A stretch of DNA of 64,000 nt from Pseudophaeobacter leonis (GCF_002087335.1 NZ_MWVJ01000113.1:1-64000); one strand, 5' to 3'; counted from the first letter of the stretch, positions 10,269 to 19,690 are shown. A program made the numbers and translations. Notes: generated from the sequence alone by a model not told the origin.

Positions 10269-10609
10269 GAGGAGCCTTTCGAGGTAAAGGCCGGAATCCC
10301 GACCCGGTTTCTTGTCGCTCTCATAGTGCAAGGGGTGCAGTGCTGCAAGCACAGCAGAGCCCCGCAAGGCAACACAAAGGGCGTTATGTGACCGTTTCAG
10401 TCGGTTTGACCACCCTGCAGATGACAAAACCGACCCGCACTATGAGCGCAGCCTCGCCCTTTTATGCCATAGCAGGCCCGGCGCCAGGCCGCTCTTCTGG
10501 CACAAAACCCGGCATAAAAAGGCTGCGGCATGCCTTGCACCACCCTTGTTCCACACCAGCTGCAACCCCATATTAACAATCACGCATCTGTTTAAAGGGA
10601 AGGAATGAC

Positions 10610-10924
10610 ATGACGACATTTAGCGACCGCGAGCAGGCTTTTGAGGCCAAATTTGCCCATGATGAAGAATTGCGTTTTCGGGCGCAGGCCCGGTGCAACA
10701 AGATCCTGGGGCTTTGGGCGGCTGAGCTTTTGGATCTGAGCGGTGATGCGGCAAAAAGCTACGCTGCCACCGTGGTTTCCGCGGACCTGCAGGAACCTGG
10801 ACACGAAGATGTTGTGCGCAAGGTTTCCGCTGATCTGAAAGGGAAAGCCACGGACGAGGTTATCCGCGAAAAGATGGCCTTGTTTTTGCGCCAGGCCCAG
10901 AAAGAGATTCTGGCAGAGACTTGA
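10610..10924 (+). CDS. ATPase inhibitor zeta subunit (DUF1476)
   Basis: 104 residues. Begins MTTFSDREQAFEAKFAHDEELRFRA, the hallmark of DUF1476, which in Paracoccus is the zeta subunit that blocks ATP hydrolysis by F1Fo-ATPase. The family occurs in alphaproteobacteria only, which supports the taxonomic call. AAGGAATGACATG supplies the ribosome site. Stands alone, divergent from purC. Confidence 0.93.
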   Translation: MTTFSDREQAFEAKFAHDEELRFRAQARCNKILGLWAAELLDLSGDAAKSYAATVVSADLQEPGHEDVVRKVSADLKGKATDEVIREKMALFLRQAQKEILAET

Positions 10925-10938
10925 TGCCGGACATCCCC

Positions 10939-11008
10939 CGGGGGCAATACCGGGACCAACACTGGGGCCAATACTTAGGGCAATACTTAGGTCAATACTG
11001 GGGCCAGG
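10939..11008. repeat. Degenerate short tandem repeat after the zeta subunit gene
   Basis: Four to five imperfect copies of a 12-15-base unit of the type GGGGCCAATACTTA. It starts 15 bases past the stop codon of the upstream gene. Confidence 0.7.
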
Positions 11009-11103
11009 AATTCGCTCCTACACTGCGCTGCAATTAGCGCCGCGAAAACCTGCGGTTGGTATGCTGACTTTTCTGCCCCTATCGGGCCAGCAAAAGGATC
11101 AGG

Positions 11104-13049
11104 ATGCAGAGCCCCAAACACCCAACCGCAGGACACATTCTCCAGCTCGCCCGCCTGTCCGCCCCCTTTGCAATGGCCGCCCTGTGCCTCTGGGCGCTGT
11201 CGACGCGCATAGAGCTGCCCTCGGCCTCTGAAATCTGGGCCCTGCTGGGCGGGCTTAAACTGTGGCAATGGCTTGCCGCCTGTGTCGCAACAGCGGTCAG
11301 TTTCTGGGCTCTGGGGCGCTATGATTCCGTCGCCCACCGCCACCTGCAAACTGGCCTGGATGGCCCGCAAGCCCGCAGGGCAGGAATGGCTGCGATCGCG
11401 TTTTCCCAGCTGGTTGGCTTTGGCCTGTTCCCCGGTGCCTATGCCCGCTGGCGTTTGGTTCCGGGGCTGACGGCCATGCAGGCCGCGCAGCTGACTGGTC
11501 TGGTGGGCCTCACCTTTATGGCGGCTTTGGCCGTGATTTGCGGCGTGGCAATGCTGATGGTTCCATTGTCGCCCTGGTTCACCCCAGTCGGTGGGATCCT
11601 CGTGGCAACTGCGCTTGGCGCGACCGTCCTCAGCTTTCTGGCGCCTACGCTGTCACTGGGACGGCTGAACCTGCGCTGGCCCTCGCTGACGGCTATGGTG
11701 GCCCTGTCTGTCTGGGCGCTGATCGATGTTCTCGCGGCGGGCTCCGCCCTGTGGGTGTTGCTGCCCGGCATGCTGGATATCCCCTGGAGCACTCTTGTTG
11801 TGGTCTATCTTATCGCTTTGGCAGCCGCGATTCTGTCCTCGGCGCCGGGGGGCACAGGCCCGTTGGAGTTGATGGTCTTCACCCTCCTGCCGGCGCAGGA
11901 CAGCACCGGCTTGCTGGCCGCGCTGCTGGCCTTCCGGCTGGTGTACTATGCCCTGCCGGCGGCGCTCTCCTGCGCCATGATGCTTATGCCGCAGCGCCTG
12001 AAAACCATGCGGGCACCGGTGATTGATCCGGACCTTCTTGGCGCCCGGCGCGCATCAGCTTGCGCCCTGCAACACCAGCGTCCCTGTGCCGAAACCGGTG
12101 TTATTCGTCAAAACGGCGGTCACGTACAGTCTTTTGGCTTCAACCAATTGGCCCTGCTCGACAGCCCGCAGATCTCGGTGGCGCTGCTTGACCCCCTGGT
12201 GGGAGAGCTCCGCGAAACCCTTGCGCCCTTGAAACGCTATGCCCAGCAACGCAATGCAACCCCTTGTATTTACAAGTGCTCCGCACGCAACGCCCTAGCG
12301 GCGCGTCAGGCTGGCTGGGCTGTTCTGCGTATTGCCGCCGAGGCCGTCCTCTCCCCCGCCGCGTTCAACGAGGCCGGCTCACACCATCGCCAGTTGCGAC
12401 GCAAGCTGCGACACGCAGAAAAGTCAGGACTGACAGTGCTGCCGGCACCCACCAATCTGCCGCTGGCGCAGATGGAAGCGCTGGACAAGCTCTGGCAAGA
12501 GCAGCACGGCGGCGCCCGTGGCACCACAATGGGCCGGTTTGAAGCCAACTATCTTGCCACGCAACGCGTGTTTCTTGCCTGGCAGAACGACCGCATCATC
12601 GGGTTTATCAGCCTGCATGTCTCAAAGGCGGAATGGTGCCTGGACCTTATCCGCATCTGTCCGAATGCGCCGGACGGCACGGGACATGTGTTGCTGCGCG
12701 CCGCCATCAGCGCCAGCGCCGAAGAGGGTATTGCCCGCCTGTCCTGGCTGCGGTCCCCGATCATCGCTATGCAGCCCGGATGGATTCGGGGCTGCGCCGG
12801 TTCAAAGCCTGCTTTGCACCAACCTGGGAGCCGCGCTACATGGCCTGCCCCAGCTGGAGTGAAATGGTCATTGCCGGGCTTGAAATGGCCCGCCTGATCA
12901 ACCGTCCCGGAAAAGTTCTGCCTGCCTCAACGGCTCTGAACCAAAGCGTCGTCGCTGCGGGCAGCTTTGCCACCTCAACTGCTGAGGCCGATCATGAGGA
13001 CGCAGGCTGGGAGGATGCGCTGCAAACTCCCGGCGCGCGCGCCTCATAG
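11104..13049 (+). pseudogene. MprF-like phosphatidylglycerol lysyltransferase, one 1-base deletion
   Basis: About 648 residues after repair. The first 330 residues form a polytopic membrane domain (helices such as AMAALCLWALST and LIDVLAAGSALWVLL), like the flippase part of MprF. The C-terminal 300 residues are a DUF2156/GNAT-like aminoacyl-transferase domain (FNEAGSHHRQLRRKLRHAEKSG and VFLAWQNDRIIGFISLH). MprF proteins add lysine or alanine to phosphatidylglycerol and flip it, lowering membrane charge. The frame breaks near 12745; adding a C in TCCTGG restores LAAVPDHRYAARMDSG, then FKACFAPTWEPRYM. Much of the protein is shorter than the 850-residue Firmicute type, as in other alphaproteobacteria. 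Whether the substrate is lysine or another amino acid is unknown. Confidence 0.85.
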
Positions 13050-13128
13050 CTGTTGCGCACGTAGCTCATAATCAACTTGAGGATTTTGCATTTGCCCTCA
13101 CGCCCCGCTCATGACACAGCACGTGGCA

Positions 13129-13208
13129 ACGTCACCTTCGCCTTTTGGCCAGCTATCCGGCCAGTCGTACAGCCAGTCTCACAGCCCGTCTTACGGCCAA
13201 TCCCCGGC
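13129..13208. repeat. Degenerate 12-base tandem repeat upstream of bmt
   Basis: Successive copies of a CAGTCTTACAGC-like unit, translated as repeating Ser-Gln/Ser-Pro in the open frame that precedes bmt. It lies between the mprF-like stop and the bmt start. Confidence 0.6.
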
Positions 13209-13245
13209 GCATCACTCGCCTCTTCTTTCTGACAGGACACATTCA

Positions 13246-14267
13246 ATGAACACTTTCTTTGCCGAGTTTCTTGCGCAAAATGACGTCTTGCTGGCCGATG
13301 GCGCCACAGGCACCAACCTCTTTAATATGGGGCTGCAGTCCGGTGATGCGCCCGAACTCTGGAACACGGATGAGCCCAAAAAGATCATGGCGCTCTATCA
13401 GGGCTCGGTTGATGCCGGGAGCGATCTGTTTCTGACCAACAGCTTTGGTGGCACCGCCGCCCGGCTCAAACTGCATGACGCCCAGGGACGGGTGCGTGAA
13501 CTCAACCGCGCCGCAGCCGAGTTGGGCCGCGAGGTGGCAGACAAATCCAGCCGCAAGATTGCCGTTGCTGGCTCGGTCGGGCCAACCGGTGAAATCATGC
13601 TGCCCGTTGGCGAGCTGAGCCATGCCCTCGCGGTCGAGATGTTCCACGAACAGGCCGAGGCTCTGAAAGAGGGTGGCGCAGATGTGCTCTGGGTTGAGAC
13701 CATTTCGGCGGCAGAAGAGTTCCGCGCGGCAGCCGAGGCCTTTGCACTGGCGGATATGCCCTGGTGCGGCACCATGAGCTTTGACACCGCCGGGCGCACC
13801 ATGAGGGGCATTACATCTGCAGATCTGGCCAAACTGGTCGAAGACCTGCCCAATCCGCCGCTGGCCTTTGGGGCCAATTGTGGCACCGGCTCGTCAGACA
13901 TTTTGCGCACCGTGCTGGGGTTCGCCGCCAGGGCACAGAACGCCCGGTCATCTCTAAGGGCAATGCTGGTATTCCAAAATACGTCGATGGCCATATCCAC
14001 TATGATGGCACGCCAGCGCTGATGGGCGAATATGCGGTGATGGCGTGCCATGCCGGTGCCAAGATCATTGGCGGCTGCTGCGGCCCCATGCCAGAGCACC
14101 TGCGCCACATGCGCGAAGCACTGGATACCCGTGCGCGCGGCGACCGCCCCAGCCTGGAGAAAATTGTCGAGATCCTCGGCCCCTTCACCTCAGCGGGTGA
14201 TGGAACCGGTGCGGATGCAAAAGATGCCAGCGAACACCGCACCCGTCGTGGCCGCCGTCGCGGCTGA
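13246..14267 (+). pseudogene. bmt: Homocysteine S-methyltransferase (Bmt-type), one 1-base deletion
   Basis: About 340 residues after repair. Hcy-binding domain: FLAQNDVLLADGATGTNLF at the start, the first zinc cysteine in FGANCGTGSSDIL and the paired cysteines in IIGGCCGPMPEHL. The enzyme moves a methyl group to homocysteine to make methionine. The frame shifts near 13925; CAGGGCACAGAACGCCC is read in the second frame, and one missing C (GCCGCCCAG expected) explains it. ATG 13246 is chosen because upstream sequence is a repeat without family similarity. A corrinoid protein and DUF1638 protein lie 1.4 kb downstream on the same strand. It has no own B12 or folate module, so a partner is needed unless betaine is the donor. 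Confidence 0.9.
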
Positions 14268-14307
14268 TCCAGGCTGAACCAGGTCGGCTCAGGCTGATCC
14301 AGACCGG
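14268..14307. repeat. Short tandem repeat directly after bmt
   Basis: Three imperfect copies of an AGGCTGATCCAG-like unit that begin at the bmt stop codon. Confidence 0.6.
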
Positions 14308-14405
14308 CCCTGCCCGCGACCCTGATGGCAGGCCGCCGCGCATGCAGTCACATGCGCGGCAACGACTGCGCAACACTCGGCCAATAGTGTGCTGATCTCT
14401 GCATC

Positions 14406-15488
14406 TTAATCAAACAGCCCCAGCTGGTCGCCCCGCTGGGGTGGCCGCTGAAACAGATCGCAGCGCAGCTCAGACGTCCCCGTCTTCAGCCCCAGACGCC
14501 TGCAGGCTGCCTCAAAGCGGCGTCCAATCATGCCGTCATATTCCCCCTCGCCCCGCATGCGCTGCCCCCAACGTGGATCATAGTCGCGCCCTCCGTGCAT
14601 TTCGCGCAGCCGCGCCATCACCTTTGCCGCCCGCCCCGGCTCATGCTCTGCCAGCCAGTCCTGCCACAGCTCTGAAACCTCGCGCGGCAAGCGCAGCATG
14701 ATCCAGCTGGCCGCATCCGCCCCCGCAGCAGCCCCGGCTGCCAAAAGCGCCTCCAGCTCATGATCGGTCAGCCCCGGAATCACCGGCGAGGTCATAAGGC
14801 GCACAGGCACGCCAGCCGAAGACAACCGGTTGATCACCGCCAGCCTGCGGGCCGGGGCTGGGGCCCGTGGCTCCATCCGGCGTGACAGAGCCGGATCCAG
14901 TGTGGTGACCGAGATGCCCACCCGCACCAGTCCCCGACTGGCCATATCAGACAGGACGTCCAGATCGCGCTCGATCAGCGTGCCCTTGGTCACAATAGCC
15001 ACCGGATGATTGAAATCGCGCAAGACCTCAAGGCAGGCGCGGGTGAGGCCATGATCGCGGTCGCAGGGCTGATAAGGATCGGTATTGGTGCCCATGGCCA
15101 GAGTAGCCACCCTGTAGCGCGGCCTGGACAGCTCCTGACGCAGCACCTCAGCCACATTGGGGCGCGCAATCAGGCGGGTTTCGAAATCCAGCCCCGGAGA
15201 CAGACCGAGATAGGCGTGGCTGGGCCGGGCAAAACAATAGATGCAGCCGTGCTCGCAGCCCCGGTAGGCGTTGAGAGAACGGTCAAAGGGCAAATCCGGC
15301 GAGCGGTTATAAGAGATCGCGCTGCACGCCTGTTCCAGCCGCACCTCGGTGGGAATCACCGCAGCCGGGAGATCCTGTTCCCAGCCATCGTCGATGGCAT
15401 CACGGCCCAGATCAAAGCGACCTGGCGCATTGCTGAGGCTAGCGCGGGCTTTGCGACGCAGGGTCGGCGGGTGAATCATCTGTTCCAT
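14406..15488 (-). CDS. PA0069-family radical SAM protein (SplB-like)
   Basis: 360 residues from the ATG at 15488. The radical SAM cluster is in RGCEHGCIYCFARP (CxxxCxxC), preceded by the PA0069 segment NRSPDLPFDRSLNAYRGC. Further family blocks: AMGTNTDPYQPCDRDHGLTR, ISVTTLD, and a C-terminal RLREMHGGRDYD. The family is COG1533, related to spore photoproduct lyase, whose members repair DNA or are of unknown function. It is transcribed away from the corrinoid-protein gene. A perfect GTTC-N7-GTTC box and a hairpin lie immediately upstream, pointing to LexA control. The lower frame continues upstream without homology, so 15488 is the best start. Confidence 0.88.
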   Translation of the reverse strand: MEQMIHPPTLRRKARASLSNAPGRFDLGRDAIDDGWEQDLPAAVIPTEVRLEQACSAISYNRSPDLPFDRSLNAYRGCEHGCIYCFARPSHAYLGLSPGLDFETRLIARPNVAEVLRQELSRPRYRVATLAMGTNTDPYQPCDRDHGLTRACLEVLRDFNHPVAIVTKGTLIERDLDVLSDMASRGLVRVGISVTTLDPALSRRMEPRAPAPARRLAVINRLSSAGVPVRLMTSPVIPGLTDHELEALLAAGAAAGADAASWIMLRLPREVSELWQDWLAEHEPGRAAKVMARLREMHGGRDYDPRWGQRMRGEGEYDGMIGRRFEAACRRLGLKTGTSELRCDLFQRPPQRGDQLGLFD

Positions 15489-15517
15489 AAACCCACTGTG
15501 ACAGTGATTTTGGAACA
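15481..15517. promoter_or_regulatory. Nested palindrome at the PA0069-gene start
   Basis: TGTTCCA (15481-15487) pairs with TGGAACA (15511-15517), enclosing the perfect palindrome CACTGTGACAGTG (15494-15506). It covers the start codon of the radical SAM gene and its upstream bases. Confidence 0.55.
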
Positions 15518-15527
15518 TATGAAGAAC
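15513..15527 (-). promoter_or_regulatory. Candidate LexA (SOS) box
   Basis: GAAC at 15513-15516 and GAAC at 15524-15527 with exactly seven bases between; on the minus strand it reads GTTC-N7-GTTC, the direct-repeat LexA box of alphaproteobacteria. It is 25-39 bases upstream of the radical SAM start codon. Confidence 0.6.
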
Positions 15528-15711
15528 AAACCCGAAAAATCGAAGATTTCCTTGCGAATTCTTCATTATCAATCTGCTATTTTTCGCCCTATAGGTCGGT
15601 CTGGACAAAGGCAATGTCGCAATTATTGCAGTCTCGCAGCGACAATATGGCCCAATAGTCGGCAGAACGAGGCCACGCCGGGGAATCCCCGCCCACTCAA
15701 GGAATAGGCGC
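15519..15711 (+). promoter_or_regulatory. Possible structured leader of the corrinoid-protein gene
   Basis: Contains several potential stems: ATGAAGAA (15519-15526) with TTCTTCAT (15559-15566) around an inner AATC/GATT pair; TGTCGC (15615-15620) with GCGACA (15639-15644); and CGGGG (15679-15683) with CCCCG (15687-15691) just before the ribosome site. I could not match it to a known riboswitch. Confidence 0.35.
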
Positions 15712-16410
15712 ATGTCAGAAGAAGAAGATATCATCCTGGCGGAACTGGACGACGAAGAACTTGTCCAACAGATGTTTGATGACCTGTATGACGGAATGAA
15801 GGAAGAGATCGAAGAAGGGGTGCAGATCCTTTTGTCTCGCGACTGGGAGCCCTACAAGGTTTTGACCGAAGCGCTGGTCGGCGGCATGACCATCGTTGGC
15901 GCCGATTTCCGTGACGGCATCCTGTTTGTCCCCGAAGTGCTGCTGGCTGCCAATGCGATGAAGGGTGGCATGGCCATTCTGAAACCCCTGCTGGCCGCGA
16001 CCGGCGCGCCGCGTATGGGATCTATGGTGATTGGCAACGTCAAAGGCGACATTCACGACATCGGCAAAAACCTGGTTTCCATGATGATGGAAGGCGCCGG
16101 CTTTGAGGTCGTGGATCTGGGCATCAACAACCCGGTTGAGAACTATCTGGAAGCGCTGGAAGAACATCAGCCGGATATCCTGGGCATGTCTGCCCTGCTG
16201 ACCACCACCATGCCCTACATGAAGGTCGTCATCGACACGATGATCGAACAGGGCAAGCGCGACGACTATGTTGTTCTGGTTGGCGGCGCGCCGCTGAACG
16301 AAGAATTTGGCAAGGCCATCGGCGCTGACGGCTACTGCCGTGACGCAGCCGTTGCCGTTGAGATGGCCAAGGACTTTGTTGCGCGCAAGCACAACCGGAT
16401 GAGCGCCTGA
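15712..16410 (+). CDS. Corrinoid (B12-binding) protein of methionine synthase/methyltransferase type
   Basis: 232 residues. N-terminal cap (B12-binding module 1) includes EALVGGMTIVGADFRDGILFVPEVL. The Rossmann-type cobalamin domain has the DxHxxG motif DIHDIGKNLV, the later SALLTTTM and VLVGGAPLNEEF. This is the MtbC/MetH-cobalamin type, which carries the methyl group on cobalt between two methyltransferases. An acidic N-tail (MSEEEDIILAELDDEE) precedes it. Two bases before the DUF1638 gene. With the nearby bmt it fits the split MetH known in Rhodobacterales; the pterin-binding part is not in the window. Confidence 0.9.
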   Translation: MSEEEDIILAELDDEELVQQMFDDLYDGMKEEIEEGVQILLSRDWEPYKVLTEALVGGMTIVGADFRDGILFVPEVLLAANAMKGGMAILKPLLAATGAPRMGSMVIGNVKGDIHDIGKNLVSMMMEGAGFEVVDLGINNPVENYLEALEEHQPDILGMSALLTTTMPYMKVVIDTMIEQGKRDDYVVLVGGAPLNEEFGKAIGADGYCRDAAVAVEMAKDFVARKHNRMSA

Positions 16411-16411
16411 T

Positions 16412-17164
16412 TTGGCACGCAAAGGACGTGCAGCGCGCTTGACCGAGCGGGCTGCATTTCGTCCCCCCAGCAACCAAACCAGTGAGCGAAAACCCGACGC
16501 AGCCCCTGTTGGCGAACAGGGTTTAGCCGCGCCTGAGAAACAGCCCGGCCGCATCCTGTTGATTGCCTGCGGCGCACTTGCGCGTGAGATCCTTGCCATC
16601 AAGGAAATCAACCGGCTGGATCACATTGATCTGACCTGTTTGCCGGCAAAACTGCATCTCTACCCGGATCAGATCACCCTTGCCGTTGAAGACGCCGTGC
16701 TGCAGCATCGCTCCCGCTATGATCAGATCTGCGTCGTCTATGCCGATTGTGGCACCGGCGGCACCCTGGCGCAGAAATGTGCCCAGCTAGGGGTCGAGAT
16801 GGTGGCCGGGCCGCATTGCTATTCCTTCTTTGAAGGCAACGATACTTTTGCGGCTCAGAGCGACGCGGGCGAAATCACAGCCTTTTATCTCACTGATTTT
16901 TTGGTGAAACAGTTTGATGCCTTCATCTGGCGCCCCATGGGGCTGGACCGGGCTCCTGAGCTGCGCGAGATGATTTTTGGCAATTATACCAAGCTGATCT
17001 ATCAATCGCAGCTTAGCGACCCTGACCTTGTGGAAAAGGCGCGCGACTGCGCCAGCCGCATGGGCCTTGCGTTGGAGCACCGTCACACCGGCTATGGCGA
17101 GTTGCAAACCACGATAAAATCCTGGGCAAAAACGCCGCCTGCCCTGCAGGGCGAAACGCTCTAG
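16412..17164 (+). CDS. DUF1638 protein linked to corrinoid metabolism
   Basis: 250 residues, starting one base after the corrinoid gene stop, so the two are one operon. DUF1638 features: LIACGALAREI, LPAKLHLYPDQI, YADCGTGGTLAQKCAQLG and AGPHCYSFFEGND, with cysteines that could bind metal. The family is often found with corrinoid proteins, but its reaction is not known to me. The first 40 residues are a variable, basic and proline-rich tail. The start at 16412 is TTG; a start further in is possible. Confidence 0.82.
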   Translation: MARKGRAARLTERAAFRPPSNQTSERKPDAAPVGEQGLAAPEKQPGRILLIACGALAREILAIKEINRLDHIDLTCLPAKLHLYPDQITLAVEDAVLQHRSRYDQICVVYADCGTGGTLAQKCAQLGVEMVAGPHCYSFFEGNDTFAAQSDAGEITAFYLTDFLVKQFDAFIWRPMGLDRAPELREMIFGNYTKLIYQSQLSDPDLVEKARDCASRMGLALEHRHTGYGELQTTIKSWAKTPPALQGETL

Positions 17165-17184
17165 GCCCCCTGTCCCAGACCTGC

Positions 17185-17245
17185 GGCACTGGTGTTTTGC
17201 GGCCTCTCAGGCCTCATTGACCTCTTTGGCCTCTCTCGCCTGCGG
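17185..17245. repeat. Short CT-rich repeats between DUF1638 gene and sufE
   Basis: Several GGCCTCTC-like segments in tandem in the gap between the two converging genes. Confidence 0.4.
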
Positions 17246-17247
17246 CT

Positions 17248-17661
17248 TTAGATCTGCGCCGCTGCAGTCTCGCGGATACGTTCAATCATCGCCCGCACCC
17301 CATTGGACCGCTGGGCCGACAGATGTTCGTTCAGCCCCAGACGTTCAAGCTCGGCCCGGGCATCCACCGCCAGGACCTCGTCCAGGGTGAGGCCGAGCTT
17401 GTACAGGCAGCGCAGCACCGCGATGAGGCCGCGCACGATAAGTGCGTCGCTTGCGCCATCAAAGTGAAAGCGCCCCTCCTCGATCACCGGATGCATCCAG
17501 ACCTGACTGGCACAGCCATCGACCTTGGTTGCAGGCACCTTGAGAGCCTCTGGCAGTGGCTCCAGCGCCTTGCCCTGCTCGATCACATGGCGGTAGCGGT
17601 CTTCCCAGTCCTCCAGGAATTCGAAGTCTTCAACGATCTCTTCAAATGCGGCGCTGGCCAT
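17248..17661 (-). CDS. sufE: SufE-family cysteine desulfurase sulfur acceptor
   Basis: 137 residues, normal for SufE. The active cysteine lies in KVDGCASQVWM. Also present: FLEDWEDRYRHVIEQG at the start and the SAQRSNGVRAMIERI end. SufE takes sulfur from SufS for Fe-S cluster building. The suf operon is not nearby. Convergent with DUF1638, divergent from the lipoprotein gene. Confidence 0.94.
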   Translation of the reverse strand: MASAAFEEIVEDFEFLEDWEDRYRHVIEQGKALEPLPEALKVPATKVDGCASQVWMHPVIEEGRFHFDGASDALIVRGLIAVLRCLYKLGLTLDEVLAVDARAELERLGLNEHLSAQRSNGVRAMIERIRETAAAQI

Positions 17662-17799
17662 GACCGGAGTCCCTCTCAGCTGTGTCGTAAATCAACAGTG
17701 CTGCACCTATGCCGCCTGCCCATGTTTTTCAACAGCTTTTCAAGCGCCGCGCAATCGGGTAACCACAATCAAACAGACTTAAAAGACGGGCGGGACGAC

Positions 17800-18315
17800 A
17801 TGCGCAAATCCTTGGCACTCATCTTGGCGGGCACGCTTGTACTTGCGGGCTGTGGCGGCTGGCGGGACTCACGCGGGAACCCGGGCAACTGGTTCGGAAA
17901 TTCGAAAACGGCACCGGTCCCGGGCTCGGCTGACCCCAATGTAAATACGCTGATCCCACAGCGCAGAGCCAAAAGCATCTTTGCCCGCGCTGAGAAAGAA
18001 GACCTCAGCGTTCCGGTGGCACAGATCAGTCAGTTGCGTGTTGAGCCAACCCAAACCGGCGCCATTATTCATGTGACCGCCATTGCCGAACGTCAGGGTG
18101 CCTACAAAATAGATCTGCGCCGCCTGCCCGACGCGGAGGCCGGCACGCTCGAATATACCTTTATGGTGCTCTACCCGGAAGCCGCCACCGCGACAGGCAC
18201 ACCGCACAGCCGCACAGTGCAGGCGGCCGTCACCGTGAGCGACCAAGACATGCAGGGCATTCGACTGATCCGGGTGAGCGGCGCTGAGAACGCCCGTGAA
18301 ACCCGCCGTCGCTAG
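17800..18315 (+). CDS. Small lipoprotein of unknown function
   Basis: 171 residues. A signal peptide with lipobox LVLAGC (cysteine about residue 21) predicts lipid attachment in the inner or outer membrane. The rest has beta-rich character (QISQLRVEPTQTGAIIHVTAIAERQG, LEYTFMVLYPEAATATG) and an arginine-rich C-end. No family recognised. ATG at 17800 follows GGGACGAC. Followed by a strong terminator. Confidence 0.75.
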   Translation: MRKSLALILAGTLVLAGCGGWRDSRGNPGNWFGNSKTAPVPGSADPNVNTLIPQRRAKSIFARAEKEDLSVPVAQISQLRVEPTQTGAIIHVTAIAERQGAYKIDLRRLPDAEAGTLEYTFMVLYPEAATATGTPHSRTVQAAVTVSDQDMQGIRLIRVSGAENARETRRR

Positions 18316-18355
18316 GCCAGGCGTTCTCAGTTTCAGCTAAAATCAACACCGAAAA

Positions 18356-18398
18356 CAACAAAACGCCCGGGGCACGCAGCCGCCGGGCGTTTTGTTTT
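18356..18398 (+). terminator. Strong Rho-independent terminator
   Basis: CAAAACGCCCGG (18359-18370) pairs perfectly with CCGGGCGTTTTG (18383-18394), followed by TTTT. It ends the lipoprotein transcript and can act both ways. Confidence 0.9.
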
Positions 18399-18500
18399 GA
18401 GCCCACGTTTTCTTTTGTGTCTGTCGCCCAGCGCCTCTTTGCACCAAGCAGAGCAACAAGGCTGAAAGCATCGCGCCTGGATGTGCAGCAGAGTAAGTAC

Positions 18501-18534
18501 AGCGTGACAGGGTGCCTTAGCGTGACAGGGTGCT
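18501..18534. repeat. 18-base direct repeat at the rnd stop codon
   Basis: AGCGTGACAGGGTGCCTT (18501-18518) is followed by AGCGTGACAGGGTGCT (18519-18534). The second copy runs into the rnd stop codon. Confidence 0.75.
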
Positions 18535-19690
18535 AGAGCGTAACGACCTTTACCGATTGTCCCTTGGCCGCAAGGGCGATCTCGCCATTGCACAGGCGCA
18601 GCGCGTCCTCGCCAAAAACCTCATGGCGCCAGCCGGTCAGAGCGGCAACATCGCGTTCCCCGGCGGCAATGGCATCCAGATCCGCGCTTGGGGCAATCAG
18701 TTTGGCAGCAACCCCCGCAGATTCGGTTTTGGCCTTCAGCAGCACCCGCAACAGATCGGCAAGCGCCGGGTTAACCTGCATCTTGTGGCGGCTGCGATCG
18801 ACCTTTGGGTGTTTGTCAGCGGGGCAGTTTATCCCATTGGTAACAGCCTGCAAAATACCATCGGCAATGGCGCCCTTACGGGCCTCGCGCAGCAGCAAGC
18901 GAGAGCCACCAAGATCCGCACCGGTGCGCGGCTTGGTCGAGGCCAGCTCGACCAGCGCATCATCCTTGAACACCCGGTTGCGCGGCACATTGTTGGTCTG
19001 GGCATAGTCCTCACGAAAGGCTGCCAGCTCACGCACCACAGCCAGGAATTTCCCGGAGGAGGTGCGGGATTTCACCCTCTGCCACGCATCTTTTGGCTGA
19101 ATATCATAGGTGGACGGGTGGGTGAGCACCTGAAGTTCTTCGGCAACCCAGTGCGAGCGGCCGCTGCGTTCCAGATCGGCGGCCAAAAACTCATAGACAT
19201 TCCGCAAATGCGTCACATCCGCCAGCGCATAGGCCTGCTGGGCCTGGCTCAGCGGGCGGCGGGACCAGTCGGTAAAGCGAGAGCTTTTGTCGACACCCTC
19301 TTTGACGATTTTGCGCACCAGAGTCTCATAGCCGACCTGATCACCAAAGCCGCAGACCATGGCGGCAACTTGTGTGTCAAACAGGGGCTTGGGAAAGACA
19401 TGCGCGTCGACCCAGAAAATCTCGAGATCCTGACGCGCGGCATGAAAGACCTATACCACGGCCTCGTCGCGAAACAGGGTATACAGCGGCTCAAGCGACA
19501 GACCATCAGACAGCGGATCCACCAGCACGGCATCCGTCTCGCCATCGCCGGCAAATGCCAGCTGAATGAGGCAGAGTTTGGAATAATAGGTGCGTTCGCG
19601 CAAAAACTCGGTGTCGACCGTCACGTAGGGGTGTTTTGCCGCCTCTTCACAAAAGGCCTGCAGCTCGTCGGTGGTGGTCAGAGTTTTCAT
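18533..19690 (-). pseudogene. rnd: Ribonuclease D, with an in-frame TAG
   Basis: 385 codons in one frame but with TAG at 19451-19453, in the segment DEAVV*VFHAARQDLEIFW, where a lysine is usual. The 3'-5' exonuclease domain has the DEDD residues: YVTVDTEFLRERTYY, HAARQDLEIFW, and ALADVTHL; the C-terminal HRDC domain follows (FREDYAQTNNVPRNRVFKDD). It trims tRNA and other stable RNA. A single substitution (AAG to TAG) explains the stop. Divergent from nothing, since purN follows upstream on the same strand. Confidence 0.88.

Noticed and set aside
13111-13245. N-terminal extension of bmt in frame
   Set aside because: It is a Ser/Gln/Pro repeat, without similarity to Hcy methyltransferases; ATG 13246 begins at the family start.
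13050-13245. SAM-II or SAH riboswitch before bmt
   Set aside because: No match to the known conserved cores; the gap is made of degenerate repeats.
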